Assembly: GCF_013456555.2 (NCBI RefSeq)
Contig: NZ_CP059154.1
Coordinates: 3,162,001-3,226,000 of the forward strand
Length of the DNA stretch: 64,000 nt
DNA from: Natrinema zhouii
GTDB taxonomy: Archaea > Halobacteriota > Halobacteria > Halobacteriales > Natrialbaceae
Reading direction: 5' to 3'
The notes under the pieces are model-generated. The model searched no databases, was not told the origin of the DNA, and saw only the letters and a program-made list of their open reading frames with translations. The position numbers were made by a program, and so were the translations under genes. Below are positions 34,600 through 42,161 of this stretch, in pieces. Each line of letters begins with the position of its first letter. Position 1 is the first letter of the stretch.

Positions 34600-35018
34600 A
34601 GGGGCTCGAGGTGTGGACCTGTTGTCATTCATAGCTACTCACTACCGGTCTTACTGCAAAGCCAGTTCTAGCTCACGTATGTTAGTCGTCGGTTCAGTAG
34701 GTGACTCTCGAGGGATTCGCATGACGGGCTGTACCCGCGTGCAAAAGACGGTTGAACTCTTGCACGCCGCGCGGGGAACTGGGAAAAACACCCCGCTGCA
34801 GGCTGTTGGATTCCAACCACGTCGTAAGAACATGGGCGCTGCAGGCTCCGGTTCGACTATCGAACGAATCCACCTTTCAGGCGTGAGGCGGCTGAAATCG
34901 GGCATTTGAGAATGGGAAAATATGTCTGGTTCTGAATGTGTATTCTAACCCGTGCTGAATAGAGTGCGCATCTCTTGCTCTCCATTTACGGTTGTACCTG
35001 GTGTAGCCCGAAAACGGG
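34600..35018. other. 419-bp non-coding stretch with two perfect hairpins and a direct-repeat copy
   Basis: No convincing gene is present. The notable items are GTGCAA and TTGCAC arms (6 bp, 15-base loop, 34739-34765), GCGGGG and CCCCGC arms (6 bp, 14-base loop, about 34774-34799), a CTGCAG pair that could close a further stem, and the left copy of the 39-bp direct repeat at 34832-34870. This is the point where base composition drops towards AT. It may be a structured RNA, the 3' remnant of a transposon, or an attachment-site region. Confidence 0.45.
34832..34892 (+). repeat. Left copy of 39-bp perfect direct repeat (candidate att site)
   Basis: The 39 bases from 34832 to 34870 (beginning ATGGGCGCTGCAGGCTCC) are identical to 44727-44765, and similarity continues for about 23 more bases with three mismatches (ACCTTT, AGGCGTGA and GCGG conserved). 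The copies are 9,895 bp apart in the same orientation. The right copy sits 79 bp before a tyrosine recombinase gene. A site-specific recombination scar is the simplest reading. An IS or transposon remnant is possible. Confidence 0.65.
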
Positions 35019-35810
35019 TTAGCGTTCTCCAGCTTGTACGTCGAAAGAGGCGGTAATCAGCTCGCCATCAGGCTTCGCCTGGAGGAAGAGACGGTATCCA
35101 CCGGTGGTAGGGAATCGAACGGCGAATCGAACGATACCGTCCTCTGGGTTTGTCTCTTCGGGGTGAACGTGAAGATATGCGAGGTCACCGTCTCGAAGCG
35201 CTACGAGGTGGCCGAGTGCACCGAGATACGGATTGAGATGAGCGACGCCGCCTCCACCCTGATGCACCTCGAACTCGATATCGACAGTCTCACCCGCAGG
35301 GATCTGGTCTGATGAAAGTTCGACACTGTATCCCTGGACTGCGGCCTCTCGTGTGGTTTGCGGACGCTCTACGTACTGAGCCGGCCCCGACGATAGTATA
35401 TCTACACCGAGTGTCGTCGGCTGACCATCTACCAGGACGTCAACGAATGCCCGGTAAACGCCGGGATCGGGAAGGACCAACTCTACTGACCACGTCCCGT
35501 CGTCGGCCAGTGTCGGATGAAGATGCTGGAAACGCGTGAGGTCACGACGGACGAGAATCAAGTGAGCAAGCTGGTCATGCGTATCTTCGAACTCTGTGAC
35601 CACGCCACCATTCTCATCGTGTATCTGGTACGTCCACTCGTGCGTTTTCCCCGGCTCCAATCGCGTCTCGGATGCCTCAAGCTGGAGTTGATCTGCGGCG
35701 ACGGTTAGTCCACCTGGGTGAGCATGACTACCCGCGTCAGTGTACCCGTGAGGAGCATCGTGACCGTGGCGAGTGACTGTGGACTCCGAATCGTGATTGT
35801 CGTTATCCAT
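35019..35810 (-). CDS. His-rich protein with duplicated beta-sandwich-like domain
   Basis: About 263 residues, starting at the ATG at 35810 (MDNDNHDSESTVTRHGHDAP). An in-frame start at 35861 is possible. The N-terminal 30 residues contain six His. Two copies of the same domain follow. One has LAHLILVRRDLTRFQHLHP and VYRAFVDVLVDGQPTTLGVD, the other has LGHLVALRDGDLAYLHVHP and YRLFLQAKPDGELITASFDV. The conserved H-x-H-P in both suggests metal binding. The family resembles YtkA/FixH-like or copper-associated domain proteins, but I cannot name it. No signal peptide or membrane anchor is visible. Isolated gene, with 223-274 bp of non-coding DNA upstream. Confidence 0.7.
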   Translation of the reverse strand: MDNDNHDSESTVTRHGHDAPHGYTDAGSHAHPGGLTVAADQLQLEASETRLEPGKTHEWTYQIHDENGGVVTEFEDTHDQLAHLILVRRDLTRFQHLHPTLADDGTWSVELVLPDPGVYRAFVDVLVDGQPTTLGVDILSSGPAQYVERPQTTREAAVQGYSVELSSDQIPAGETVDIEFEVHQGGGGVAHLNPYLGALGHLVALRDGDLAYLHVHPEETNPEDGIVRFAVRFPTTGGYRLFLQAKPDGELITASFDVQAGER

Positions 35811-36084
35811 ACCTAATGTACGCCCGCCATCACCTACTGTCTTGTCCTGATCGATTATCAACCAATAGAGCCGGAAACGACGAAATCAGGTATCTTGGTG
35901 AATATACCCTCTGAGTCGGTCACGTCATACCTGACAGAAGCCGAGTAGTTCGAACCACCTATGCTGAACTCACAGCGCGAGTCGGTCACGCGAGACTGGT
36001 TGTTACTGAACCAGTCTTATCGGTCCGTACAGAGGCTGTATCCAGCACCCCATGGCTCGAATAGTTTGGTGCCGTCTGTGCCAC

Positions 36085-36528
36085 TCAGGATGCGGTCTGT
36101 TTTTCGACCTGTTGTTTCAGCGCCTCATTCTGTTGATTAAATCCCACTTCGACATCGTCACCGATTCGCCGGTTGATAAAGCCGACCAGCGGCCCGCGGA
36201 ACGTTTCGGCGTGCGTCAACCGTGTCCGTCCACCGTCATCTAATTCAGTGAGGACGAATCGGTGTTCACCATCATATAAGCCGGGAACGAATAACCGCCC
36301 TTTCCATCGGAACTCAATCGGTTCGTCTACAATAAGAACTGTTGGACGGAACGTCATCGGTCGCATGTTCTCGTAGGCCATTTGCACCTCTAACCGCTCA
36401 CCTTCCATCGATTCGCCATTTATTTTCATCACGGGATTCCACTCTGGATACGATTCGAAATCCGTCAAAACACGCCAGACAGCGTTGGGTGGTGCATCGA
36501 TTTCAATCTCGGTTACAATTTCATCCAT
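36085..36528 (-). CDS. SRPBCC (START-like) domain protein
   Basis: A 147-residue protein beginning MDEIVTEIEIDAPPNAVWRV at the ATG at 36528, the classical START/Bet v1-like beginning (VTEIEIDAPPNAVWRVLTDF) followed by YPEWNPVMKINGE and GRTRLTHAETFRGPLVGFI. The fold forms a hydrophobic cavity for lipids, quinones or polyketides. This subgroup (polyketide_cyc2-like) has no defined substrate. In-frame start at 36564 rejected because the domain starts at the second Met. Preceded by a 297-bp gap with no supported feature. Confidence 0.82.
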   Translation of the reverse strand: MDEIVTEIEIDAPPNAVWRVLTDFESYPEWNPVMKINGESMEGERLEVQMAYENMRPMTFRPTVLIVDEPIEFRWKGRLFVPGLYDGEHRFVLTELDDGGRTRLTHAETFRGPLVGFINRRIGDDVEVGFNQQNEALKQQVEKQTAS

Positions 36529-36825
36529 ATAATACGTACGTGCTCTGAGGGCAAAACCTAGCACCCACTCTGGTACAGTTATTGTAAGACTCGCACCTGC
36601 ACTCTACCAGCCAATTCAGAGCTACCCTCCCCAGTTAAACGAATCCGCCGTACTGAACCCATCCTCTGTATCCGGCTCGCAGTTTATGACAACCGTTCGG
36701 TGATTTGTTCGACCGCTGCTGTATACATAGTGCGTACCTCGAAAGGATAAGTTATCCGCTCTGCTACCTATCTGCGGTGACGACGTACCATTCCATTGGC
36801 GAGAGAACGGGTTACAGGAGAGTCA

Positions 36826-37521
36826 CTATTCGTTGGTTGAGAACCCGATTTCACTGTGAGAACCGTCGCAGAATGGCTTCTCCGCAGACGCCCCGCATCG
36901 ACAAAGTGCAGCCCCCTCGTAGTGACGTTCCGTGTCATCCTCTCGAATGCGGAATGGGCCATCGATTTGAAACGGACCGTCTACGGTGAGTGTGACGGTT
37001 ACAGAGCTTGAAGAATCTTGATCGCTATCTGCTTCCGAGTCCTCCGATCCATCGGTAGCATCAATGGACACTCCCGGGATGGCATGGTCAGTTGGAACGC
37101 CATCGGCTTCGAATACTCGTTCGTGACTCTGATCACACAATGGCTTGTTCTCGGAGTGCCCGCAACGACAGAGTGCTACGCGGGTATCTTCAAGTATTGT
37201 CTCGCCACTCGGAGTCTGAAGCTCGATATCTCCATAGAGATACAGTGGTCCATTCGCAGCAACTGTCACAGTATTCTTTTCTGGTGGGGCTTCACCGGCG
37301 GCCTCATCAAGCCGTTCGTAGTGAAGTGCGCCAGTCGGACAACGCCTGACAACGTCGGCTACCCCGTCTGGATCAACCGCCTCTAAATCGATCCATGGGC
37401 GTTCCTCTGGGTCGAAGACATCCGGTAAGCCGTGGACGCACTCTTGAACGTGAATGCAACGGTTGGCATCGAAGCTAACTTCGATGTCTTCCCCGTGGTA
37501 TCGATGTACGTCTTCTTCCAT
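36826..37521 (-). CDS. Divergent ferredoxin fused to two CDGSH iron-sulfur domains
   Basis: A 231-residue redox protein. Residues 1-75 are a mono-cluster ferredoxin-like domain (IEVSFDANRCIHVQECVHGL, VADVVRRCPTGALHYERL) of the Fer4_19 type that usually precedes CDGSH. Then come two CDGSH motifs: CRCGHSENKPLCDQSH near residue 118 and CRCGASAEKPFCDGSH near 211. Each has the three Cys and one His that bind a [2Fe-2S] cluster. The first has Gln in place of Gly, which the ligand set tolerates. An acidic Ser/Asp linker separates the two. Such proteins transfer electrons or clusters. The partner is unknown, with the SRPBCC gene nearest. Confidence 0.88.
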   Translation of the reverse strand: MEEDVHRYHGEDIEVSFDANRCIHVQECVHGLPDVFDPEERPWIDLEAVDPDGVADVVRRCPTGALHYERLDEAAGEAPPEKNTVTVAANGPLYLYGDIELQTPSGETILEDTRVALCRCGHSENKPLCDQSHERVFEADGVPTDHAIPGVSIDATDGSEDSEADSDQDSSSSVTVTLTVDGPFQIDGPFRIREDDTERHYEGAALCRCGASAEKPFCDGSHSEIGFSTNE

Positions 37522-37646
37522 AGCGTGTCTACGGGGTCACGGTGGTTAGTGATTGTGCCGTTGCAATTGGGATCGGTTACGAAGATCTTCGGAATCGGAA
37601 AATCACTCACAGGGAGCTTATGTGTCGGCTCGACGAATAACCAGCA

Positions 37647-37870
37647 ATGTCACTGTACGATTCCCTCGCTGATTTGCCGGTCCAGATCGACCGGTACGAC
37701 CAGGAACTCTTCGAGAAAGAGACATCGAGCGAATTCCAACGAGTGACGAGCGTCGTTTGACTCCACGGGAACGGTGAGACGGGAACTGGGGAAGATGTAA
37801 CGTACGAACCCGACGTCCACCGAGCAGTTGCCGAAGGCTCGGCACCCCTGCCAATCGACGGCGAGTATAC
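37647..37870 (+). pseudogene. N-terminal fragment of enolase-superfamily gene, with internal stop
   Basis: Starts MSLYDSLADLPVQIDRYDQE and continues FQRVTSVV, then an in-frame TGA at about 37757, then LHGNGETGTGEDVTYEPDVH and LPIDGEYT. This is the N-terminal domain of a haloarchaeal mandelate-racemase/enolase-like protein. The frame breaks at GTATAC (37865-37870), where it runs into an SDR fragment on the other strand. The matching C-terminal part lies at 38755-39375 on the minus strand. Two lesions (stop and breakpoint) show it is dead. Confidence 0.75.
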
Positions 37871-38121
37871 GCACCAATCAGTGTGCAGAGTGCATCGAGG
37901 CGTCCATGGTCGTCAACTACCGAGTTGAACATCTGCTCGACGGCACCTTCGTCAGTGAAGTCAACGTCGTAGAAATGAACATGGTCCGCATCGAGTAGTG
38001 CCGCGGCGTCGCCATCGTCCGGCGGATGACGAGCGCTCATACAAACGGTCGCGCCAGCGTTATGGAATCGTTTGACTGTTGCTGTGCCGAGGATACCACT
38101 CGCACCGGTTACGAGAACGAC
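37865..38121 (-). pseudogene. N-terminal fragment of a short-chain dehydrogenase
   Basis: Read on the minus strand from 38121 the frame gives VVLVTGASGILGTATVKRFH, then NAGATVCMSARHPP, VHFYDVDFTDEGAVEQMFNS and DDHGRLDALCTLIGAYT. These are the cofactor-binding half of an SDR. A stop codon precedes the first residue, so no start exists, and the sequence ends at the GTATAC junction shared with the enolase fragment. The catalytic half is missing. Confidence 0.75.
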
Positions 38122-38234
38122 CTAGTCAGTAAAACCGAAGGATGTCGACATCCATTCCGGATACGAGACTGAGCCGAATAAAGTGGAGGGGTCTCCGGCG
38201 GTACGCTGATTTTCCGGGAGTTAGTAGTTCGAGT

Positions 38235-38657
38235 ATGCCAGTCGAAGATAACGACGAACTCCGACGAATTCTCGGTTACGACCGCGTTGCAGTCGTTGGA
38301 GCCTCGACGTCGTACGAGAAGGCGGCACACATCGTGCCAGCGTATCTTCAGCGTCACGGCTACAAAATCATCCCCGTAAATCCAAACGCGGACGAGGTAC
38401 TCGGAAAACGGGCCTACGATTCACTGGCCGACGTTGCAGAGACTATCGACATCGTCGAGATCTTCCGGCCGAGTGAGGAAATCCCGGAAATTGTCGAACA
38501 GGCGGTGGCTCGGGACGACGTGAAGGTAATCTGGATGCAGCTTGGGATACGGAACGACGAGGCAGCACAAACGGCAGAAGTGGCTGGGTTAGACGTGGTT
38601 CAAGATCGCTGTATGAAGATTGAACATGGCCAGCTTATTCGTCACCCGATGGACTGA
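38235..38657 (+). CDS. CoA-binding domain protein (YccU-like)
   Basis: A 140-residue Rossmann-fold protein starting MPVEDNDELRRILGYDRVAV at the ATG at 38235. It has VAVVGASTSYEKAAHIVPAY, YKIIPVNPNADEVLGKRAYD, VDIVEIFRPSEEIPEIVEQA and VIWMQLGIRNDEAAQTAEVA followed by VVQDRCMKIEHGQLI. These are the signature segments of the stand-alone CoA_binding family related to succinyl-CoA synthetase alpha. Its role is unknown. The gene is intact although it lies between fragments of two broken genes, so the rearrangement spared it. Confidence 0.87.
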   Translation: MPVEDNDELRRILGYDRVAVVGASTSYEKAAHIVPAYLQRHGYKIIPVNPNADEVLGKRAYDSLADVAETIDIVEIFRPSEEIPEIVEQAVARDDVKVIWMQLGIRNDEAAQTAEVAGLDVVQDRCMKIEHGQLIRHPMD

Positions 38658-38754
38658 CCGTCGTGAGAGTCATCAAACTCGATCAGTCAGTAACTTACCT
38701 GTCGCTTCGAAGGACAAAAAATCATAATTCTATGTTTTCCCGACGAGGTGTTCG

Positions 38755-39375
38755 CTACCTCCAGGAGAGACCCCGAGAGGTCGTCGGTGGCGCGAGTGGA
38801 CTGGTCGGGAGATCGTCACTCGGATCCGGATCATTGTACGCCTTCGGGGCCACGTCATTCGCGGCGTCCGGGTAGAACAGGGACGCGATCGCGTGGAGGT
38901 GTTCGCGGCCGACATCGAGTTCGAACTGCCCCCCACCGAACATCTGGATATTATGGTCCCGGCAGTAATCGATGGTGTCGAACAACGATTGGACTGAACC
39001 GAACCGGGAGGGTTTGATATTGAGCCACTCCGGTTCCCACGGCAGCTCTTCGACCGTCTCGACACTGCGAATGGGGTAGTCCCACGTCACGCGTTCCTCG
39101 TGGCCGTCGAATAGCGGTCGTGTCTCGTCGGTCAACGCTGGGTCTTCGATGAGTGCATCCGGGAAGCCCTCGATGACCCGTTCGTAGAGATCGGGATCGG
39201 CGGGCTGGTCAACAGTCGTTCCGTGATACTGGCCTTTCAGATCGAGTGTTCGAACGGCGTCACTCGCGGCCAACCGATCGACGACATCGTCCGTCCAGCC
39301 CGAAGTCGGATCGAGTTTAAACTCCAGATCGGGATTCCGGTCGAGCCAGTCGATGATCCACACCGAAGGGACTGG
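38755..39375 (-). pseudogene. C-terminal fragment of the enolase-superfamily gene
   Basis: The minus-strand frame gives DWLDRNPDLEFKLDPTSGWT, VRTLDLKGQYHGTTVDQPAD, ALIEDPALTDETRPLFDG, WLNIKPSRFGSVQSLFDTID and IQMFGGGQFELDVGREHLHA, the barrel half of a mandelate racemase-like enzyme with its acid and Lys residues. It lacks the lid domain, which is found on the opposite strand at 37647-37870. No start codon fits. An inversion with one breakpoint at the GTATAC of 37865 explains the arrangement. Confidence 0.75.
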
Positions 39376-39386
39376 GCACTCAACGG

Positions 39387-39605
39387 CTACTTATGTCCAC
39401 ACGTGTTCTCGTCGTCGGCGAACCCATCGGTCAACACCATCTCCTGCAGGAATTCCGACTGCTTCGCATCGCTCACTTTTCGCTCGCGGGTGAGTCTGAA
39501 CATCGTCATGAGGAGTTGGAGGGCGTTTCCTGGCCCACTTGTAATCTCCTGCCTAATCCATCCTCTCCCTCTCTCGTGGGCGGCACTGCATGCTGATTCG
39601 GGCAT
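39387..39605 (-). CDS. Doubtful small ORF, 72 codons
   Basis: A minus-strand frame ending LTRERKVSDAKQSEFLQEMV and LTDGFADDENTCGHK, with a helix-forming centre. Codon composition is plausible but I recognise nothing. It could be the tail of an integrated gene fragment, consistent with the debris on its right side. Kept only because it is the best frame in the 39376-39632 gap. Confidence 0.2.
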   Translation of the reverse strand: MPESACSAAHERGRGWIRQEITSGPGNALQLLMTMFRLTRERKVSDAKQSEFLQEMVLTDGFADDENTCGHK

Positions 39606-39632
39606 CGATAATAAGCCTTATTTGCCCTACAC

Positions 39633-39836
39633 TTATTTGTAAGAATTTTGAGGAGGGCGAGATACGTTTTGACTTTTGGTTTCGACCCGGACGACCTGAT
39701 CTGTGCTGAGGTCACTATCAGCCTGTGTTGCGACTGTGGCTAGTACGTGTTTGATAGCGGTTTGCTCGGTCTCGGCGTTGATGATGACAGCGTGTAGGTT
39801 GTCGTCGGTGTCGATACCGACGTGGTATTCGGGCAT
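39633..39836 (-). CDS. Small hypothetical haloarchaeal protein, 67 residues
   Basis: A short frame starting MPEYHVGIDTDDNLHAVIIN, with TEQTAIKHVLATVATQADSD as a helix and a basic C-terminus (NVSRPPQNSYK). The beta-alpha-beta start and the moderately acidic composition look real. It lies 35 bp after the stop of the reductase-HTH fusion, on the same strand, and could share its transcript. Function unknown. Confidence 0.45.
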   Translation of the reverse strand: MPEYHVGIDTDDNLHAVIINAETEQTAIKHVLATVATQADSDLSTDQVVRVETKSQNVSRPPQNSYK

Positions 39837-39871
39837 ATGCTGGTGTTGGTCTGCTGGAGAGCTTGTGAGTC

Positions 39872-40663
39872 TTAACTAAAGGGGAATGACTTAAGATATT
39901 GACTGGTGAGTTGTTCTGTCCCCCGACGAAGATGTTCTGAGAGAGACTCTTCACTCATGTCTAATTCATTAGCTAGTTCTTGGATTGTGACTTCCTGCGC
40001 GGGGCTGTAATAGCCGTTTTCATATGCAGCTACAGTCGCTTTGAGTGCCGCTAACCGCGTCCGTGCCTCACTCGCGGTCAGTGAGCCAGTATAGATCGGC
40101 GAACCCGGTTCTATGTGACGGCCTCCCTCAGTAAGTGGACCTGTATCCACAGGAGTGAATCCAATATCTTCGATAAGACTCGAAACTACACTTTTCGCCT
40201 CATCATCATCCCCAGCGATAAATATCGCAAAACGATCATCTGGGTCGGCCTCAAGCCGTTGTCCGTCTCGGAGGTTTTCCCAATAAATAGAATTGAATGC
40301 CTTGATGACTCTTGAGTCTTCGAGATGATCCGCAACGAGGTCTGTATGTGTCTTCCCTACGTCGGTTAGTCCATCACGCCCCGGATAATAATTTGAGGCA
40401 CTGATAACGATCTTATCACTGAGAGTGTCCGCAGGGAGGGATTTGTATGCATTGAACGGAATGGCCTCCATGACGACTTCGCCGAAATCGGCTGCCTCAG
40501 AGACGGTCCCCGCATGAGCGTTGCTTCCCAGATCGTCAACGAGATCGGTGAGTGTTTCTGGCCCCCGAGAATTGCTGATCATAACCTCGTGGCCTGCTTC
40601 AACGAAGTTCTGAGCGGCTGTACTCCCGACATTCCCTGCGCCAATCATTCCGATTTTCATCAA
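39872..40663 (-). CDS. F420/NADP-reductase-like Rossmann protein fused to HTH_10
   Basis: A 263-residue fusion. Residues 1-200 are an NADP-oxidoreductase_F420-dependent domain: KIGMIGAGNVGSTAAQNFVE, VMISNSRGPETL, VVMEAIPFNAYKSLPADTLS, VIKAFNSIYWENL and IFIAGDDDEAKSVVSSLIED. Residues 205-263 are a bacterio-opsin-activator-type HTH_10: LAALKATVAAYENGYYSPAQ, VTIQELANELDMSEESLSEH and LRRGTEQLTSQYL. The reductase may sense dinucleotide redox state and the HTH bind DNA, or the HTH may be a relic. It is transcribed divergently from an HxlR-type regulator with two palindromes between, so reciprocal control is likely. ATG at 40660 is an alternative start. Confidence 0.82.
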   Translation of the reverse strand: MMKIGMIGAGNVGSTAAQNFVEAGHEVMISNSRGPETLTDLVDDLGSNAHAGTVSEAADFGEVVMEAIPFNAYKSLPADTLSDKIVISASNYYPGRDGLTDVGKTHTDLVADHLEDSRVIKAFNSIYWENLRDGQRLEADPDDRFAIFIAGDDDEAKSVVSSLIEDIGFTPVDTGPLTEGGRHIEPGSPIYTGSLTASEARTRLAALKATVAAYENGYYSPAQEVTIQELANELDMSEESLSEHLRRGTEQLTSQYLKSFPFS

Positions 40664-40813
40664 TGGTCTCCTGTTACAGCCTATGAGTGGGGACGTGAAA
40701 AGCTACCAAGTTAGGAGTCTGGTTGCTACTACCGAGAGTGGAAGTGAGGGATCAACGTATCAATCCATACCCGTCTCAATTGAAACCTGAAGTACGCGAC
40801 TCGCTCCTCCTGT

Positions 40814-40835
40814 AGTATCCTCAACTGAGGATACT
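40814..40835. promoter_or_regulatory. 22-bp perfect palindrome, candidate HxlR operator
   Basis: Arms AGTATCCTCA and TGAGGATACT separated by AC form a perfect 10-2-10 inverted repeat midway between the reductase-HTH fusion and the HxlR gene. HxlR proteins typically bind such palindromes with GTATC-type ends. The site would serve both divergent genes. Confidence 0.6.
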
Positions 40836-40854
40836 CCTCTTCGGAACCTCTATT

Positions 40855-40871
40855 ACTACGAATTTCGTAGT
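40855..40871. promoter_or_regulatory. 17-bp perfect palindrome next to hxlR start
   Basis: ACTACGAA and TTCGTAGT with one central T, ending 6 bp before the ATG at 40878. It differs in sequence from the 22-bp palindrome, so two different proteins may bind here. Its position downstream of a CTCTATTAC element makes it a repressor-type site for the regulator gene. Confidence 0.55.
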
Positions 40872-40877
40872 GGTGGT

Positions 40878-41237
40878 ATGAGCGAAGGCAAAGAAAGTCA
40901 AGGGTCAAAACGGGGTGAAGGGGTTGATGAGAGTACGCTCTTTTCACTTCTTGGGAAGGCACATACCTTAGCAATCCTCAATGAAGTTGTCACTACAGAC
41001 AAGCAGTCGATCCGTTTCGGCGAACTCCAAGATTCGCTCGAACTTTCGCCGAATACACTCTCTCGACGACTCGATGAACTTGTTGAAGTTGGGTTTCTTG
41101 AACGTACACAGTACGACGAAATTCCGCCACGAGTAGAATACGAAGAAACAGAAATGGTAAACGATCTCACGCCCGTTTTTCGAGGACTAGAGATATGGAT
41201 GGAACGGCACGGATCAGATCAACTTGAGTGTTCCTGA
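40878..41237 (+). CDS. HxlR-family winged-helix regulator
   Basis: A 119-residue HxlR protein. After a short basic-acidic N-terminus comes FSLLGKAHTLAILNEVVTTD, RFGELQDSLELSPNTLSRRL (the recognition helix), DELVEVGFLERTQYDEIPPR and VEYEETEMVNDLTPVFRGLE, the wing with the family-typical PPRVEYxLT. The first motif normally has a Cys (xGgkWt.) that here is absent, so redox sensing by that residue is unlikely. It faces the reductase-HTH fusion across 214 bp and probably regulates both. Confidence 0.88.
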   Translation: MSEGKESQGSKRGEGVDESTLFSLLGKAHTLAILNEVVTTDKQSIRFGELQDSLELSPNTLSRRLDELVEVGFLERTQYDEIPPRVEYEETEMVNDLTPVFRGLEIWMERHGSDQLECS

Positions 41238-41348
41238 GAATCAGTAGTTCGGGTCTGTTGGAATCCTCAAAAAACCGTTCTCGTCCAGTAATTACTCGCA
41301 TTCAGATCGTTTCAGCTACACCACAGAGTGACTCTAACTCTGCCTGTA
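41237..41348. other. Short gap with TGTTGGAATCC word
   Basis: This gap holds CTGTTGGAATCC at 41255-41266, the same 12 bases that begin the 109-nt inverted repeat at 51121. It is perhaps a lone terminal repeat of a related small mobile element. Nothing else recognised. Confidence 0.3.
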
Positions 41349-42089
41349 TCAGGTATTGATAGTATCGCTCCGGTCATCACTAAATGCCGAGTTTGTCAAC
41401 CACTGTTCTGCCCGACGGAGTCGGTACCGAAGTGTCGATTTCGGCAGTTCAAGCTCACTCGCCACGTCCGCAAGTGTTGCTTCTCGCGGCGTCCCATAGT
41501 ACCCACACTCAACGGCTGTCTCGATGGCCTGACGCTGCTCGTATGGGAGCGTCATCTGTGAGAAATCGGGACTTGGCCAGGCCGATGGAGAGCCAACTTG
41601 ACTAAGTGAGAGTTCTACCCCTTCTGGAAGCCCGTCTTGTAACTTATCGAATATTTCGCCGCCCATCGTCTCGCCCGGGAGGAGGACTCGCCACTCGTAG
41701 ACATTCTCGCAACGCCGCGCGTCAAACAATGCGCCATCCCCGACCGTCCGGGTTGTCATGAAGGGGATGGAGTGGCAATATCTCCCGCCAGATGTAAACG
41801 CATAGACAAGCCGACTCCAGTTCTCCTCTGCAACCACCTCATACTCGCCATTGATACTGCACCCAGGATGCTCACCGAGACACTCGCTGCACACCGACGT
41901 ATCTGTCATCACCCGCTCTACTTCATCAAGCGCCTCTTCTGGCCCCACGAATCGGTCCACACGCCAGAACCCCGCAGTTGAGCCCGCAATCCGAAGCGCA
42001 CGACCAACAAGCTCTGGATACGAGATGAAGACGTCCATGAGCGGATCAGCACCCTGTTCGTACTTGGCTGCAAAAATGTATTCGTGCAT
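41349..42089 (-). CDS. HTH_10 (Bat-like) transcription regulator
   Basis: A 246-residue regulator starting MHEYIFAAKYEQGADPLMDV at the ATG at 42089. The N-terminal 170 residues are an input domain of the bacterio-opsin activator kind (SVCSECLGEHPGCSINGEYE contains three Cys). The C-terminal HTH_10 reads LPYEQRQAIETAVECGYYGT, REATLADVASELELPKSTLR, YRLRRAEQWLTNS. The upstream in-frame Met codons are not favoured because the domain aligns at MHEYIF. It is divergent from the thioesterase-MFS pair with 72 bp between, so it is the probable regulator of that pair. Confidence 0.85.
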   Translation of the reverse strand: MHEYIFAAKYEQGADPLMDVFISYPELVGRALRIAGSTAGFWRVDRFVGPEEALDEVERVMTDTSVCSECLGEHPGCSINGEYEVVAEENWSRLVYAFTSGGRYCHSIPFMTTRTVGDGALFDARRCENVYEWRVLLPGETMGGEIFDKLQDGLPEGVELSLSQVGSPSAWPSPDFSQMTLPYEQRQAIETAVECGYYGTPREATLADVASELELPKSTLRYRLRRAEQWLTNSAFSDDRSDTINT

Positions 42090-42161
42090 GTACAGTACTC
42101 GAATTCGAATCCACAAGTCGCTTCGGGTACTTATCTGATGAATTGGAACCAATAGTTGCGT

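Noticed and set aside
34832..34870. The direct repeat as the 3' end of a tRNA gene
   Set aside because: I tried to fold T-arm and acceptor pairs on both strands and found no consistent 5-bp T stem with a TTC loop.
34613..34909. 98-codon frame on the plus strand across the hairpins and direct repeat
   Set aside because: It crosses two perfect hairpins, has no haloarchaeal acidic bias and the right copy of the repeat is read differently. Looks like chance.
39387..39605. Transposase fragment
   Set aside because: Sequence has no DDE or HTH signature I can recognise. Kept only as a doubtful frame.
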